NCBI GenBank assembly: GCA_011947345.1
Contig: JAAVTG010000137.1
Coordinates: 1 to 64,000, forward strand
Direction of reading: 5' to 3'
Source: Phytophthora quininea
Taxonomy: Eukaryota; Oomycota; Peronosporomycetes; Peronosporales; Peronosporaceae
Length of the DNA: 64,000 nt
Below the pieces are notes generated by a model. The model was not told the origin of the DNA. It saw only the letters and a list, made by a program, of their open reading frames with translations, and did no database searches. The translations under genes were made by a program, and so were the position numbers. Shown here one piece after another: positions 44,743-56,080 of this stretch; the first letter of the stretch is position 1, and each line of letters opens with the position of its first letter.

Positions 44743-46062
44743 ATGGGACGCTTCCAACTCATCGTCGCCGCCGCCCTCGCTTTCGCCGCCAAGAATGCCG
44801 CTGCTTTCACTATCGGCACGCCCACCGGTCTGGCCGCGGGGACCACCGGCGGTGGCAACGGCACCGTCGTGTACCCCACCTCCACTACCGAGCTCATCCA
44901 GTACCTGAATTCGACTGAGCCTCTCGTGGTGGTGTTGAACCAGACCTTCGACTTCCGTGGCACTGAAGGCACGACGACGGAGCCTGGTTGCCGACCGGAT
45001 TACACCCGCAAGTGCATGGCGCTGAACAACGGCTTCAAGAGTCAGGATGTGATCATCCAGGGCGACAACATGGCCACCACCGGTGGCTGCACGAACGGCA
45101 CCAACGTGACCGTGACGTACGACAACGCCCCGTTGAAGCGCATCAACGTCAGGAGCGACAAGACTCTCCGTGGCATTGGTCGCAGCGGTGTCATCATCGG
45201 CAAGGGCTTGACGCTGGCCGGCAACAACATCATCGTTCAGAACGTCCACATCACCGAACTGAACCACCACCTCGTCTGGGGCGGCGACGCCATCTACATG
45301 CAAGGTCTGGACCATGGCAAGACGCCGATGAACAACATTTGGCTCGACCATATCAAGGTGTCTCGTGTTGGTCGCCAGTTCCTCACGACCAACTTGGCCA
45401 GCACGCCGACGATGACTATCAGCAACTCGGACTTCGACGGCGAGACAGACTACTCGGCCACGTGCGACGGCCGCCACTACTGGGCTTTCATCTTCTACGG
45501 CACCACCCGCTTCAGCATGCTCAACAACTACGTCCACTCCACGTCGGGGCGTTCCCCAAGATCGGTGGTAACAACGAGGCCAATGTTGTCGCCCATATCG
45601 CCAACAACTTCTGGGGAAACAACTCGGGCCACTCGTTCGAGATTGGTGTCAACGCTTGATTCTCGCTGAAGGCAACCACTTCAGCAACACGAGGCTCCCT
45701 CTCCTGGACGCCAAGTACGGCTCCTCTACGCCCCGAACGCCACCGACGACGAATGCACAAAATACTTGGGTCGTTCGTGCGCAGTAAACGGACTGGAGAA
45801 CAGCGGCAACTTTACGTCTCGCGACGGCTTGACGGCTCTGGAGACCGTGAAGAACTACCCCGCCATGAAGGACTACTCATCGGGTTCGACCTCGTCGAGC
45901 ACTGCGGAACAACAGACGACCGGCTCAACGGCGCAGTGGAGCCAGATCGGTCAGAACACCCCCGGTTCGGCCGTGCCATCCACGGAGTCCATCCAGTCGA
46001 GCGACTTGGAGAAGGTCTGGAGCGAGACGACCGCCAACTTCGGCGTCGGAAAGCTCGACTAA
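44743..46062 (+). CDS. Secreted pectin lyase, PL1 family (copy 4, three frame breaks)
   Basis: From ATG 44743 the first 100 residues are almost identical to copies 2 and 3, then diverge more (IIQGDNMATTGGCTNGTNVT). Catalytic landmarks are [26 protein letters not shown] and DYSATCDGRHYWAFIFYG. Three -1 breaks follow: 45554-45559 (CCCCAAG, same site as copy 3), 45658 (GCTTGATT, expected TTGGATT) and 45723-45724 (TCCTC, expected TCCCTC). Together they restore the original frame, giving NATDDECTKYLGRSCAVNG and the tail VWSETTANFGVGKLD, for 440 residues if corrected. It is either an active gene with assembly errors or a young pseudogene. Confidence 0.82.
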
Positions 46063-46198
46063 ACGAATTGAGAAGAGCAGCAGACACGATTGGAAGTGCT
46101 TTGCTTGTATCGGAGTAGTGTGTGAAAAAGAAATAGATTTTGATGGTCACTTACCAACGTTATCGGCAGTGTCGGTGCACGAAAGCGCAGCGTACACC

Positions 46199-47060
46199 TT
46201 ACGCCGCGAAAATGTCCTCGCTCGACTGTCCGAATTTCCCATCGTAAAACACCTCGGACGGATCCAACCTCACCGAGCGCTTTTAGGCCTCGCCGTGGGG
46301 TTCGCGTAGCCGAGAGCGACCACCACCGGAATGCCGTAGCGTGTTGGGATGTCGAGCGCCTTCCTCACGCGAATCTGGTCGAACCCTTCGATCGGACACG
46401 TCGCGAGACCGTGAACCTGGGCTGCATACAGAAACGTCGCCGCCGCAAACGTGGTCTGCTTGTACGCCCACGCCTCCGTGGTCACGTTCGGCGGCACGGG
46501 TCTCATCGGCGACGCGACTGACGTAATGGCTCCACGGACGGCGTGAGGGACGACGTTGTCCCCCGAAAAGAGACGCACCACAAAAGGCATGTCGTTTACC
46601 GCGTCCACAGAAGCCCCGTTGTCTGCGGCGAGCTGCTGCAGGCGCGGCAGGCGCTTCCTGGGCTCGCAGTCAGCCGCAAACACTGCCACAACTGGCGCTT
46701 CCTTCACTTTGCGACCGTTGCTCGCAAGCATGGCCTCGGCGAGTTTCTCGCGGTCCTTTTGCTCGCGGACAAGCACACAGGCATACGGCTGAGTGTTGAG
46801 GCTCGTCGGAGCTCGCTACAGCCGCAAGAAGAAAAAAATGTCAACACTCTCTAGTAATGCTGGAAATTGTTTTTGCAACACACCTGGGTGAGCTTGAGTA
46901 TCTCCTTGAGCGTGTGGTCCGGCACGGGGTTCGGCAGGAAGGACTTGCAGGCGTAGCGATCGGTGATGGCGGCGCCCAGTTCTTGCTGCGCATTGCTGCC
47001 ACCGGAGCGTTCGTGCAGTTGGCGAAAGAGCGGCGCGGAGGTAGTTCGACGGAGTGCCAT
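46199..47060 (-). CDS. Nitroreductase-family flavoprotein (copy 2)
   Basis: Exon 1 is 47060-46884 (177 nt, same length as copy 1) and exon 2 is 46815-46199. Motifs parallel copy 1: ITDRYACKSFLPNPVPDHTL, RAPTSLNTQPYACVLV, EAWAYKQTTFAAATFLYAA and IPVVVALGYANPTARP. A -1 break in the T run 46281-46284 hides the C-terminus RSVRLDPSEVFYDGKFGQSS; corrected length is 264 residues. It is convergent with pectin lyase copy 4, repeating the arrangement at 33.4-35.8 kb. The N-terminus MALRRTTSAPLFRQLHERSG again looks mitochondrial. Confidence 0.84.
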
Positions 47061-47406
47061 GTCGATGGAGTTTTGGGAAGTGAGCTGCAGAGTGGGCCGG
47101 AAGCGGTGGCTCGCCACCAACGTCAGCACAGTAAGCACAGTCACCGAGTAATCCGAGAGCGGTTTGGCGTGATTGTCCTTGTAGTGTTCCAGGTGGACAT
47201 CTTCAACACACATTCCGACGGCCATTCTTGTGACGCTCGCCCACGTGGTCGCGACAGAGCTTTGCAGTGATTTAGCCCACTGCGTTTTGCTCTCTTCGCA
47301 CCGCGGTCTGTGCTGGTCCCGCGTGCACTGCAGTCCATTTCTTACTGTGCAATCGCCTCCGCCATCTTCGTCAGGCGTTGCCTCTGCAACGCGCAAGGTC
47401 CACCGG

Positions 47407-47530
47407 GTCGCGCGCAAAGTCCACAGCGTCGCGCTGCGAGTCCACAGCGTCGCGCGCAAAGTCCACAGAGTCGCGCGCAAAGTCCACAGGGTCGCGCTGC
47501 GAGTCCACAGAGTCGCGCGCAAAGTCCACC
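47407..47530. repeat. 21-bp minisatellite, about six units
   Basis: Tandem units alternate between two variants, GTCGCGCGCAAAGTCCACAG and GTCGCGCTGCGAGTCCACAG plus one variable base, in the order A-B-A-A-B-A (last unit partial). A degenerate unit precedes at about 47388. The period is a multiple of three, so every frame stays open across it; the resulting open frames are not taken as genes. It lies between nitroreductase copy 2 and SEC61B. Confidence 0.9.
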
Positions 47531-47640
47531 GCCCCCTTTGAAAACGATACACCCCTATAGTCATTCCACAGGTTTTTAGGCCACGTGGCTGAGCTCCCCT
47601 CACTATCAAGCGAGCGACACACAAGACACACACGGACGCG

Positions 47641-48080
47641 ATGGTGCGTGGCGGCAGCAGCTAGCGACAGCCCTCCGGCCTCCCATGTATTCCTAACGGC
47701 GTCTTGTGTCCCTCTCCGTAGGCTGTTGGAGCGAACGGAGCTTTGGCCGGCAAGAAACCTGCGCCGACGGCGGCGTCCGAGGGAGCAGCGGCCAGCGGCC
47801 TGCGCAAGTACGTGGCACGCTACTACCAGCGGATCTCCGAGGCCAGTCACTGACGCCTTGTTAAACTGTGTGTATCCATTGCAGCCGGCGTCCGGTGGCG
47901 GCAGCGCGCTCGGGACAGAACACTGGCCGCGGCATGGGCGGCAGCTCGGCCGGCATCCTGCGCTTCTACACGGACGACTCGCCCGGCCTGAAGATCGGCC
48001 CCACCACGGTGCTGGTGAGCTGCCTCATGTTCGTGGGCTTCGTGGTGCTGCTGCACGTGTGGGGCAAGTTCCGCGGCTAG
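47641..48080 (+). CDS. SEC61B: Sec61 translocon beta subunit
   Basis: Sec61-beta is a tail-anchored subunit of the ER protein-conducting channel. Exons are 47641-47643 (only the ATG), 47722-47807 and 47885-48080, giving 94 residues. After the Ala-rich cytosolic start (VGANGALAGKKPAPTAASEG) come RSGQNTGRGMGGSSAGILRF, YTDDSPGLKIGPTTVLV and the single membrane helix SCLMFVGFVVLLHVWGKFRG, which closely follow the family pattern. Introns are 78 and 77 nt, GT-AG. The intron immediately after the start codon is inferred because the frame continuing from ATG has no homology. Confidence 0.9.
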
Positions 48081-48387
48081 AGCAAGCGACTCGATAGACG
48101 ACAGGACAGCAATAAGATACAGCCACGAGCGACTCGATCCCCAAGCAGAGACCGACGCGGGCGGCAGATTTTTAGTTAAGCAGCTTTGTGGCGCTCTTCT
48201 TCGGGTCTCCACGCCTGGTAATTTGTGGAACGAGTCAAAACACGGAGAGAGGATGCAAGCTGCTGTAGTCTCTGGTCTCTGGTGTTGGACGTTGACAAGG
48301 ATGGCAGGGCAACACGAAAGCTCTAGTATCTATAATAGGTGGGGCCTTATCGAGTCGAGCTGCTGCTGACGTACCCCACGAGTGGAT
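48081..48387. other. Short intergenic stretch between convergent genes
   Basis: This is the 3' flank shared by SEC61B and the minus-strand MYBBP1A/POL5 gene. No gene was seen. Confidence 0.6.
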
Positions 48388-51300
48388 TTACTCGTCGGAG
48401 CGTTTGCGTTTCTTCTTCTGCTTGTCCTTGGGGCTCTTGCTCTTCTTGCTCTGCTTTGTCTTGCTCCTCTTTTCCCCTTCAGCATCAACCACTTCCTCTT
48501 CCCCTGCTCGGGCATGAGTTCATCCTCTTCATCTGCTGGGATTTTGTCTGTCTTGGTCGCCTGCATTCCGGCCGCTTCTGCCACTTGCTTTGCCATTCCC
48601 TTTACGACGGGCGAGTTAGTGTCCACAGCCTGCACAGCCTCCACAACAGCGCGGATGTCCGCTTGGCTTTTCTTGTTGTCCGATGCGTGCCAAAACTTGA
48701 CCAACTGCAACGCGAACGTCAGCACAATCTTCATACGCTTTGGCTTCAGCTGCTTGACGTTCTCGGGACTCAGTTGCCGCACCAACGCCTTCTTCAACGG
48801 CTTCTGAGCTCGTGTGAAAGCGCTCTGTTGCGCCTTGGTCATCTCTCCGCTCTGTTGCAGTTTGCTGCTGCCGCGAAGCAGCACCGTCAGGAGTCGGTAC
48901 ACTTCGCACTTTGAGAAATCGTCGACTGCTGCTCGCACCTCGGCGTTGTCGTCGTCCTTGGACTTCTCCTCAGCAACAGCAACAGCAGCAAGCGGCTCCA
49001 GAAGCACACGAGCACCCACAGCGGGGAACTTGGTCAGCAATTCATCGAACGCAGCACGCGGGAAGCGCGAGTGCTTCTTGGTGAACGCGTCTAGAACGGA
49101 CTCGTGCATGATCTTTTGTACTTCCTCGTCGCTTGATACCTCGCCAGCACAGAGCACACGCACCAGGTAAACAACCGCCGCAGACGCCACCTTAGCCGCG
49201 TGTTCCTTTTCCAGAGCTGTAGTGCGCACCACTCCAAGCACTTGGCGAAGAGCAGCCAGCGCTTCTGTCTGTGCGGCCTTGCTGGCAGAACTGGTGTCCT
49301 TCGAGCGAAGTACCTTGTGCAGCAGCACAGCCTGAACGCGATCCCGAAGCACACGCTTCTCCGAGTCTGCCTTCTGCACTCGAGCAAGGACGTGGAACAG
49401 AGGTGCAACCAGTGACAGCACTAAAGCGCCGTGTGCCGAAGCAGCCTCCTCAGGGCGCTGAGCAACAAACACCTGCAGGAGATCCAAAACGCGCAGCTGG
49501 AAGTGCATCGTTTGAACTCGTGCACGCTTCACATCCTTCTTGCGCTGCGAACGGTTCTTCACTTGTCCAACAATGGCGGCAAGCGCGAGGTCTTCTTGGT
49601 GGAGTGCCGACAGCTTCTCATCGTTGCGAAGAGCATCAGACAGAGCGTTTGCGGATGATAGCACCACTTCCTCTTCCTCCTCCTCTTCGTCATCGTCCTC
49701 CTGGTCCACGTCACGCGTAATGGGAGCAAATTCATCGTCGTCATCAGCGCCAGCACCAGCACCTTCACCATCCGGTGACGACTGCAACACGTTCACCATG
49801 GTGGTCAAGCAGGCAGCGTTTAGGAGAGGCAGAAGCGAGCGGAAGGCCTGTGTCACGATCTCACGCAGCGCACTCGAGTCCTGCGACAACAAGCTCAGCA
49901 ACAGGTCTGTAAGCACAACCACCGAGTCTTCCTCCTCTTCTTCGGACGCAGCTTCCTTCTTTTTGCTCTTCTTGCTCTTCTTCGTCGTAGGAGTCGTCTT
50001 CTTCTGCTGCACAAGCAGCTGCTTGTAGCACTTGTCCAAGTCAGCAACTACCACAGCAGCGTCCTCACGTTGCTCAGCATCTAGGAGCTGAAGTCCAGAG
50101 CTCAAGAACAGCAACAGGAACGTCTCCTCTAGCGGCCTGCGAGGTGCCTTCTTGTTCTTCTTGTCCTCCGCATTGACGTCCCCCTGTTCCTGGGTTTTCA
50201 AGTTCTCAATATGGTCGTTTAATGCCTTGAGTTGCTCCGTGGCCTCCTCACTCAGATCTTCACGTAGCGTGGCAACTGCTCTGTTGGACTGCAGGTCCTG
50301 AGCAACCGAAAAATGCGGCTCAACACGCTCTCGCTAGCACGAGCACCGTCAGACCCAGCTAGGCCCAGGCTCATAAGTGAAAATAGTCGCGTCTTGGCAT
50401 AACCAGCCACATTCTCTGATAACGCAGGTGTGGCTGTGGCCGCCTCCTGCACCACCTCATCGATAACAGACTTCTTGCTCTTCTTGGCCTTTTTGTTCTT
50501 CTTGCTCTTCTTAGATGGAGTCGACTCGGCACCCTCGGCTGGCGTAAAGAACGAGTGGAACACGAGAAACTGCAGCATCTCGTCCTGAAGCTTCTTGGTC
50601 TCTTCGTTCGCGTCGCCCTTAGCGCTGAGCTGCTCTGTGATCGCAGCCACCATGGCCTCCAAAGCCCAAACGCGGGCGCGGTCGGTACGGCGCTTCACTG
50701 CATCTTCGCGTTCCTTTTTCTCCTCCAGTTCAATGAGCTTATCAAATCCACCAGCGCTAAGCTTTTGTTTCTTTTGGGGCTGTTTCTCTTCCTGGCCGTC
50801 CTCATTTTCATCGGTGCCCGTCACCAGGATAGAGAGCGGAGAGGCAAACTGCTTGCGGAAGAAGTGGAAGAACTCACCCGGAGCGCTAGCAGCGAATACC
50901 TTCAGACAGTGACGCGCAGCTTCGTGCAGATAGTTCCTCTTGGCAACACCGTTGTTGTACAGACACTTGACAAAGCGCGGCGTGAGGATAGCCCGCAGCA
51001 CCGGCGCCGGAAGCTTGGGCGCCACGAGCTCAAAATCTTCAGTGCCAGACCCTGGCGCTCGTGGCTAGTAGGAGCACCGGGGTGCCATCAGCCGCGCTGC
51101 CACCAACTAGCGAGTTTTCCACCAGCACCGTCCAAGCTTCCTGGAACAGCTCGCCATCCAACTTCTCAGCTTCATCACCTGTCGGGTTTAGCACGTGGCC
51201 AAAAACACCGAACCAAACCGAATGCACACGCGGGTAGCATCCCGAAGACTCACGGAGTGGCAGTGCAAGCAAATGCACACTGTGACGACACAGCACATCA

Positions 51301-52103
51301 GCCGCTGCAAACTTCTCCGGCAGCTGCTTCTTCTGTTCTTCGTCCTGGTCAATGCCAGTCACATGCATGTATCGTTGCACGCCGACAGCAAGCTGCACCT
51401 GGTCCGCATTCCACACCGCAACGCCGTCTTCTTCACTGCCCTTGGACGGTTGGATATGCAGACATTTCTGGATAGGATCGGCCAGTTCGCTCACAAACAA
51501 CTCAGCAGGGACATCCGCCAGCAACGTCAACGCCGCCTCGTAGCACGTCTCCCGGAACCAGCGCTTGAAAGAAGCCATTTCCAGCAGCTCTTTCACCACG
51601 TCTACCAGCAGCGGCAGGTCGTCACTCAGTCTGCCAGAGCGGTGCAGTGCTAGCAAGCCGAAGAGGCGGCCGAACACGTGCTCGCGCTGCTCCATGGGCT
51701 TCATGGACGCGTGCAGCTCCATGGCGTCGCGCAGCAGCTCGCGCGCATCGCTCAGAGCCAATTGCGTCGGGAAAGCGGCCAGCAGTCCGGCTAACGCCGT
51801 GCTGAAGCCCTGGCGAGCAGCGTCACGCGACGAGGCCAGGCCGCGCACCAATCGCTTGAGCGTGTACTGCACCTCCGAGTCCTGCTTGCTGCTCTGCTGC
51901 AAGTGCTCCAGGAGCTGGGCCGCCGCCTGCGTGCGCACGTGGCGGTCACTCTCGGCCAGCGTCCAGAAGAGCTTGAGGAAGTCGCCCTTCTGCGGAGACG
52001 CAGGCTCCGTCTGCTGCTGCTTGGCGCCCATGTCGAGAGCAATTGTGATGGCCAAGCATCGACTGGTGTCGGGCTTGTCGGCGTTTATGTGTGGTAGTTC
52101 CAA
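48388..52103 (-). CDS. MYBBP1A / DNA polymerase V (POL5) nucleolar protein
   Basis: POL5/MYBBP1A is a HEAT-repeat nucleolar protein needed for rRNA synthesis. From the N-terminus: GDFLKLFWTLAESDRHVRTQ, YTLKRLVRGLASSRDAARQG and FGRLFGLLALHRSGRL, which are the family's opening blocks, then HEAT-like repeats, a long acidic Asp/Glu tract in the middle (about 49660-49710), and a basic Lys/Arg tail ending KRKRSDE. The start may be 52103 or the Met at 52031, which better matches relatives. Four -1 breaks (51050-51052, 51032-51035, 50309-50313, 48501-48504), all in homopolymers, separate otherwise long open frames; corrected length from 52103 is 1239 residues. No introns were seen. Confidence 0.85.
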
Positions 52104-52195
52104 ATCAAGAGTTTTACTAATGCTAAAAAGACAGGCTAAACAGGGCTTTTTGGAGGACGCTGGAGGACAGACGATTATTATTCAGGAAGACGGTT

Positions 52196-53825
52196 TTAGG
52201 ACGAGTCACTGGCCGATTCGAGCGCCTCGATGAACTCGTCTACTCGCGCGGCGTTCACCTTGAGCAGGAACTGCGTCAGCGCGCCGTCCACCTGCAGCGC
52301 CAGCGTCACTCCTGTCTTCTTGCCCTTGGCCTCGTGGGGATGCACCTTCAGGCCCTTGTAGAGCGCCGTGTTCAGCACAATCTTGCCGATCTCGTTGCGA
52401 ACCAGGATGCGGCCGCTCTTGGTGTCTTTGCTGACGAGCACCTTGAGCGGGTGCACGCCCTTGTCTGCCCAGCGCTTCTCGTCCTTCTTGAACTCGAAGA
52501 CCTTGGCCTTCTCCACCTCGAACGTGCAGTCGTCGTCGGGCGAATCACTCTAAGCAGCACACCCCAGAGATACAACAGTGCTTAGCCCGACAAGTACAAC
52601 AAGCGAGGGGTAATAACAGGACCAGCATGTACCTTGAGGATAACGGTGGCTTCCTCGCGTCCAATCTGCTCCTCGTCTTCGTCCTGCGCCGGAGCAGCAG
52701 CACTCGTCGAAGCTGCAGAAGCTCCAAAGCTAAACGACGGAGCCGTCGGCGCATTTGATTCAACAGGCTTGGCGGCAGTCAAGTTCCCAAATGAAAAGCC
52801 ACCTGTGGAGGCTGAGGAAGTTGCAGGAGCTGCAGGCTTTGGCAGAGCTCCGAACGAGAACGCAGGAGTGACCTTCTCCTCCGCCGAGTCGGATTTCTTC
52901 GAGAAGAGAGAACTGCCTCCGCCACCGAATGAAAAGCCACTGGTGGCAGGGGTCTTTGCGGGTTCGTCGTCACTCTTTTGGGAGCAGTGCTGCCACCGAA
53001 CGAAAACGCGGGAGCAGGGGCAGCAACAGGTTCTGCATTTGCCGCCGAAGAGAACGTACTGCTCCCACCGAACGACAGCGCCGGTTTGGCTGCAGGTGAC
53101 TCATCAATAGGCTTTGAACTCGCAGAGGCACCAAACGAAAATGGTGCAGGTGTTGCACGATTGGACTGCTCGTTGATGGCAACAGGTTTGGTCGACGAGT
53201 GCTTGGACCCAATCTCAGCCGCGTACTTCAAGTAATCCTGCACAGAGTTCACGAGTTAGCTCCTGGTTACTCTATAATCCTTCCAGCGACCAATGCACAC
53301 CTGAATAGCAGCCTCCCAGCTCACACTCGGGTTCTGCTGGGCTTGTCCATTGACAAACGCCAGGAACTCCTTGTTGAGTCCCTCCATGGCCTCCTGATAA
53401 CTCCCCGACGTGGTGGAGCTGGTAGTCACCGCAGTTTTCTCTACTGTCGGGGCTTTAGCAGCTTCCGTAAGTCCCGAAAATCCCGCGAAGGGGTTCGCAG
53501 CAGCAGGTTTGGCGGTCGTCAGTCCCTAAAGCAACCGAACAACATCAATAAGAAAGCCATTCATAAACCAGCAAACTAACAGCACATTTCCCACCTGGAA
53601 GCCTCCGAACGGGTTGCTCTTGGCGGGGGATGAGGGCGCAGCGGCAGCCGCGGGCTTGGCAGCTGGAGGGCGGCCGCCGACGCGAGCCTTGACGATCTTG
53701 CGCTTGCGGATCGAGTCTTCGGACGCGCGCTGGAAGCCGATCTCGAAGGAGTCGCTGGCGACCTCGTCCGCAGCCTCGTACTCCTCGCGGCGCATCTGGC
53801 CGTTCTCGTTGCGTCGCTTCGCCAT
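52196..53825 (-). CDS. NUP50/NUP2-like FG nucleoporin with Ran-binding domain
   Basis: NUP50 helps release cargo from importin-alpha at the nuclear pore. Exons are 53825-53595, 53525-53301, 53237-52633 and 52549-52196, all phase 0. The N-terminus MAKRRNENGQMRREEYEAAD matches the importin-alpha-binding start of NUP50. The middle holds several FSFG repeats (PFSFGAS, AFSFGGS, GFSFGGG, GFSFGNL, SFSFGAS). The last exon is a Ran-binding domain: AKVFEFKKDEKRWADKGVHP, then GRILVRNEIGKIVLNTALY. A -1 break in the T run 52976-52979 interrupts exon 3; corrected length is 471 residues. Head and tail identification is firm. Confidence 0.88.
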
Positions 53826-53929
53826 GGCCGACCGAGCAGCAGCAATGGACCTCGCTTGGCAATTCTGTGGAGTGGCCGTTGTGGAGCAGCAACTCTATAT
53901 AGTGACATGGTGAATGTCATTATACGGGA

Positions 53930-55010
53930 AATGTAGCCATCAACTGATGGGTGACCAAGCAGATCCCGATGCCAAGGAAAGGTGTTCTACGTTGGCCATG
54001 GCGCTGCCGTCTTCCTGCTGCTGCTGCTGTTGTCGTAGATCGTTTTGCTGCGGACTGTCTCGGTGGTTCTCGTCTACGCCATCGGGTGCTTCTTCTTCCG
54101 CGCCAACGGGGCCACCGCCGTGGCCGTGACCGCCTCTAGCGCCCAAACTCATTCTTGTTTTCGAAACGGAGCGCGTCAAGAAGCAGATGTGGTTGCGGCG
54201 TTAAGGCTCCCCGAGGCGTCCACCGCCAAGCAGCAGCAGATACGTAGCAATCTGGACAAGCGGTTCGAGGCCTGGGAGGCCTAGGAGGCCATACAGGAAG
54301 AGTTCCGACCCGAAGAGCTGAGGAGAGAGCGAGAGGAGGCGGCACTGGAACGCAAGGAAGAAGCTAACGAGAAGGTAAACTGAAAAAGCTGGTGACTTGT
54401 ATGTAAAGTGAGGTGGACTCATATTTGTTGTTGCAGCGCGCGCGACAAGCGATGAAAAGTGTAAAAGCAGACCGCAGCGAAGAATACCACTCAAGTATTA
54501 GCCGAGGCGCAGGCCAAGGTGAATGTTGCCGAGTCTGAACGCGACGCGGCCAAGAAGGAGACCAAGCGGTTCGGTTAGAAGAACAGCTCAGCGCTGTCTT
54601 GACGGAGCTTGAAGAAATGCTCAAGGAGAAGACCATGGTGATGCTGAAACTCATGGCTTTGGACGGACAATTGTCCGAGCAGTGCAATCGCAGCCTCTTC
54701 ACTGCTACCTCTCTGGACCTCCCTGCTGATCTCGGATTTCGACGTAGAGCAGTGACCGGCTCCGCTGCCAACCACCGGTGCCTGGTACAATCCAATAACC
54801 GTAATGATATTTTCGATGAGTCTAAACGCAGTTTGAAAGCTTCGACTGTGAGAGCGACGAAGAGTTCGAACACTACGTGGAAATTCGCAACACTCTAATG
54901 ACCAAGGTCGACGGACGAATTAGAAACGGCAAGTTCCGGCGGCTGCAGCAAGGGAAACGATGGGCTTGCCGCGGCAACAAACTCATTCTGCACTATTCCA
55001 CGACCTGACC
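53930..55010 (+). pseudogene. Unrecognised broken gene with membrane and coiled-coil parts
   Basis: Pieces in several plus-strand frames suggest one decayed gene. A hydrophobic stretch (LRTVSVVLVYAIGCFFFRAN, about 54045-54105) precedes a helical segment (STAKQQQIRSNLDKRFEAWE), then Glu/Arg-rich coil (EEFRPEELRREREEAALERK), a possible intron near 54375-54437, and a coil LSAVLTELEEMLKEKTMVML (about 54590). A basic end, FEHYVEIRNTLMTKVDGRIR to LILHYSTT, reaches a stop near 55007. Stops and frame changes break all of it. No family was recognised. It could also be a live gene obscured by sequence errors. Confidence 0.4.
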
Positions 55011-55054
55011 TGACAAGTTTATACTGCTCGAGTGTCTACGTAGAGATCTCCCCA

Positions 55055-55943
55055 CTACGCCTTCACATATGTCTTGATCTTCGCGGCAATGTCGTCCACG
55101 CGCGCATTCTGCGTAAAGAAGTCGAGGAACTCGCCATCGGGGCCCACCAAATACATCACGATGGAGTGGTCCACCAGGTAGTCGTCGTCGTCGTCTTCGT
55201 TCTCGTCCGCCTTGGAAAAGTACACGCGGTAGGCCTTGGAGATGTCCGCGACCTGGTCGCGCGTGCCGGTGAGCATCTTGAACTTGGGATGGAAGTCGGC
55301 CTTGTAGGCCTGCATCTGGGCCACCGTGTCGCGCTTCGGGTCCACCGTCACGAAGAGCGGCACGACCTCGGGTAAATTTTCTGCCTCCAGCTTGTCCAGC
55401 ACGTCGCCGATGCGCACCAGCTCGTTGGGGCAAATGTCGGGGCAGTGCGTGAAGCCAAAGTACAGCAGCGCATACTTGCCGCGGAACGACGCGTCGGTCA
55501 CGGCGCGCTTCGTGTCGCAGTCCACCAGCGTCCACGGTCCGCCCAGAAGCGGCTTGCCAATGGAAGTCACCTTGGACGTGGCTGTCGGCAGCACAAAGCA
55601 GCATCAACACATCAGTCCACAGCTCAGCATGCTTTCATCTCAGTCGTGTATCTACGCACTCTGTGTCTGCAGTCGGTCCTTCTCCGAATAGTAGTAGTAC
55701 ACGACACCGCTGCCAACCACACCGGCAAGCGCGAGGCCGCTCCAGGACACTGGCTGCGCATTGCAACGACAAAGGTGTCAGCAGCCTGCAGACAAACACC
55801 AGTGCAGCAGCTTGCTACCAACGCACACCAAACTTGTCCGCACGCGTGCCCGGCACAGGAGCATCGGAGAATGCGCGACGCGCCATGCGGTTCACCGCGC
55901 CGCGGCGCAGGGTCTTCGCGGCCTGCAGCACCTTGCTCGCCAT
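55055..55943 (-). CDS. SCO1: Mitochondrial copper chaperone SCO1
   Basis: SCO1 delivers copper to the CuA site of cytochrome c oxidase at the inner membrane. Exons are 55943-55829, 55749-55660 and 55581-55055, giving 243 residues. The N-terminal mitochondrial presequence is MASKVLQAAKTLRRGAVNRM, followed by one membrane helix in exon 2 (VSWSGLALAGVVGSGVVYYY). The thioredoxin-fold domain carries the copper-binding GFTHCPDICPNEL (CxxxC) and the conserved His in VDHSIVMYLVGPDG. FVTVDPKRDT is also typical. An Asp/Glu run (DENEDDDDDY) precedes the His motif. The acceptor of exon 2 was chosen to keep VSWSG in frame. Confidence 0.93.
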
Positions 55944-56080
55944 CGCGTCAATCTGAAAGTGGTCGAAAAGCTCACGCGCAGAAGCTCATGAGCGTGGGGC
56001 CACGAATTTATCTTGGCATTTGTATGTGATACAATTGGCTGGGGCCATTTTGCGTCGGATCTATTACGAACCAGGCGGGG

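Noticed and set aside
47230..47579. ORFs with VHRVARK-type repeats
   Set aside because: They are produced by the 21-bp minisatellite, whose period is a multiple of three.
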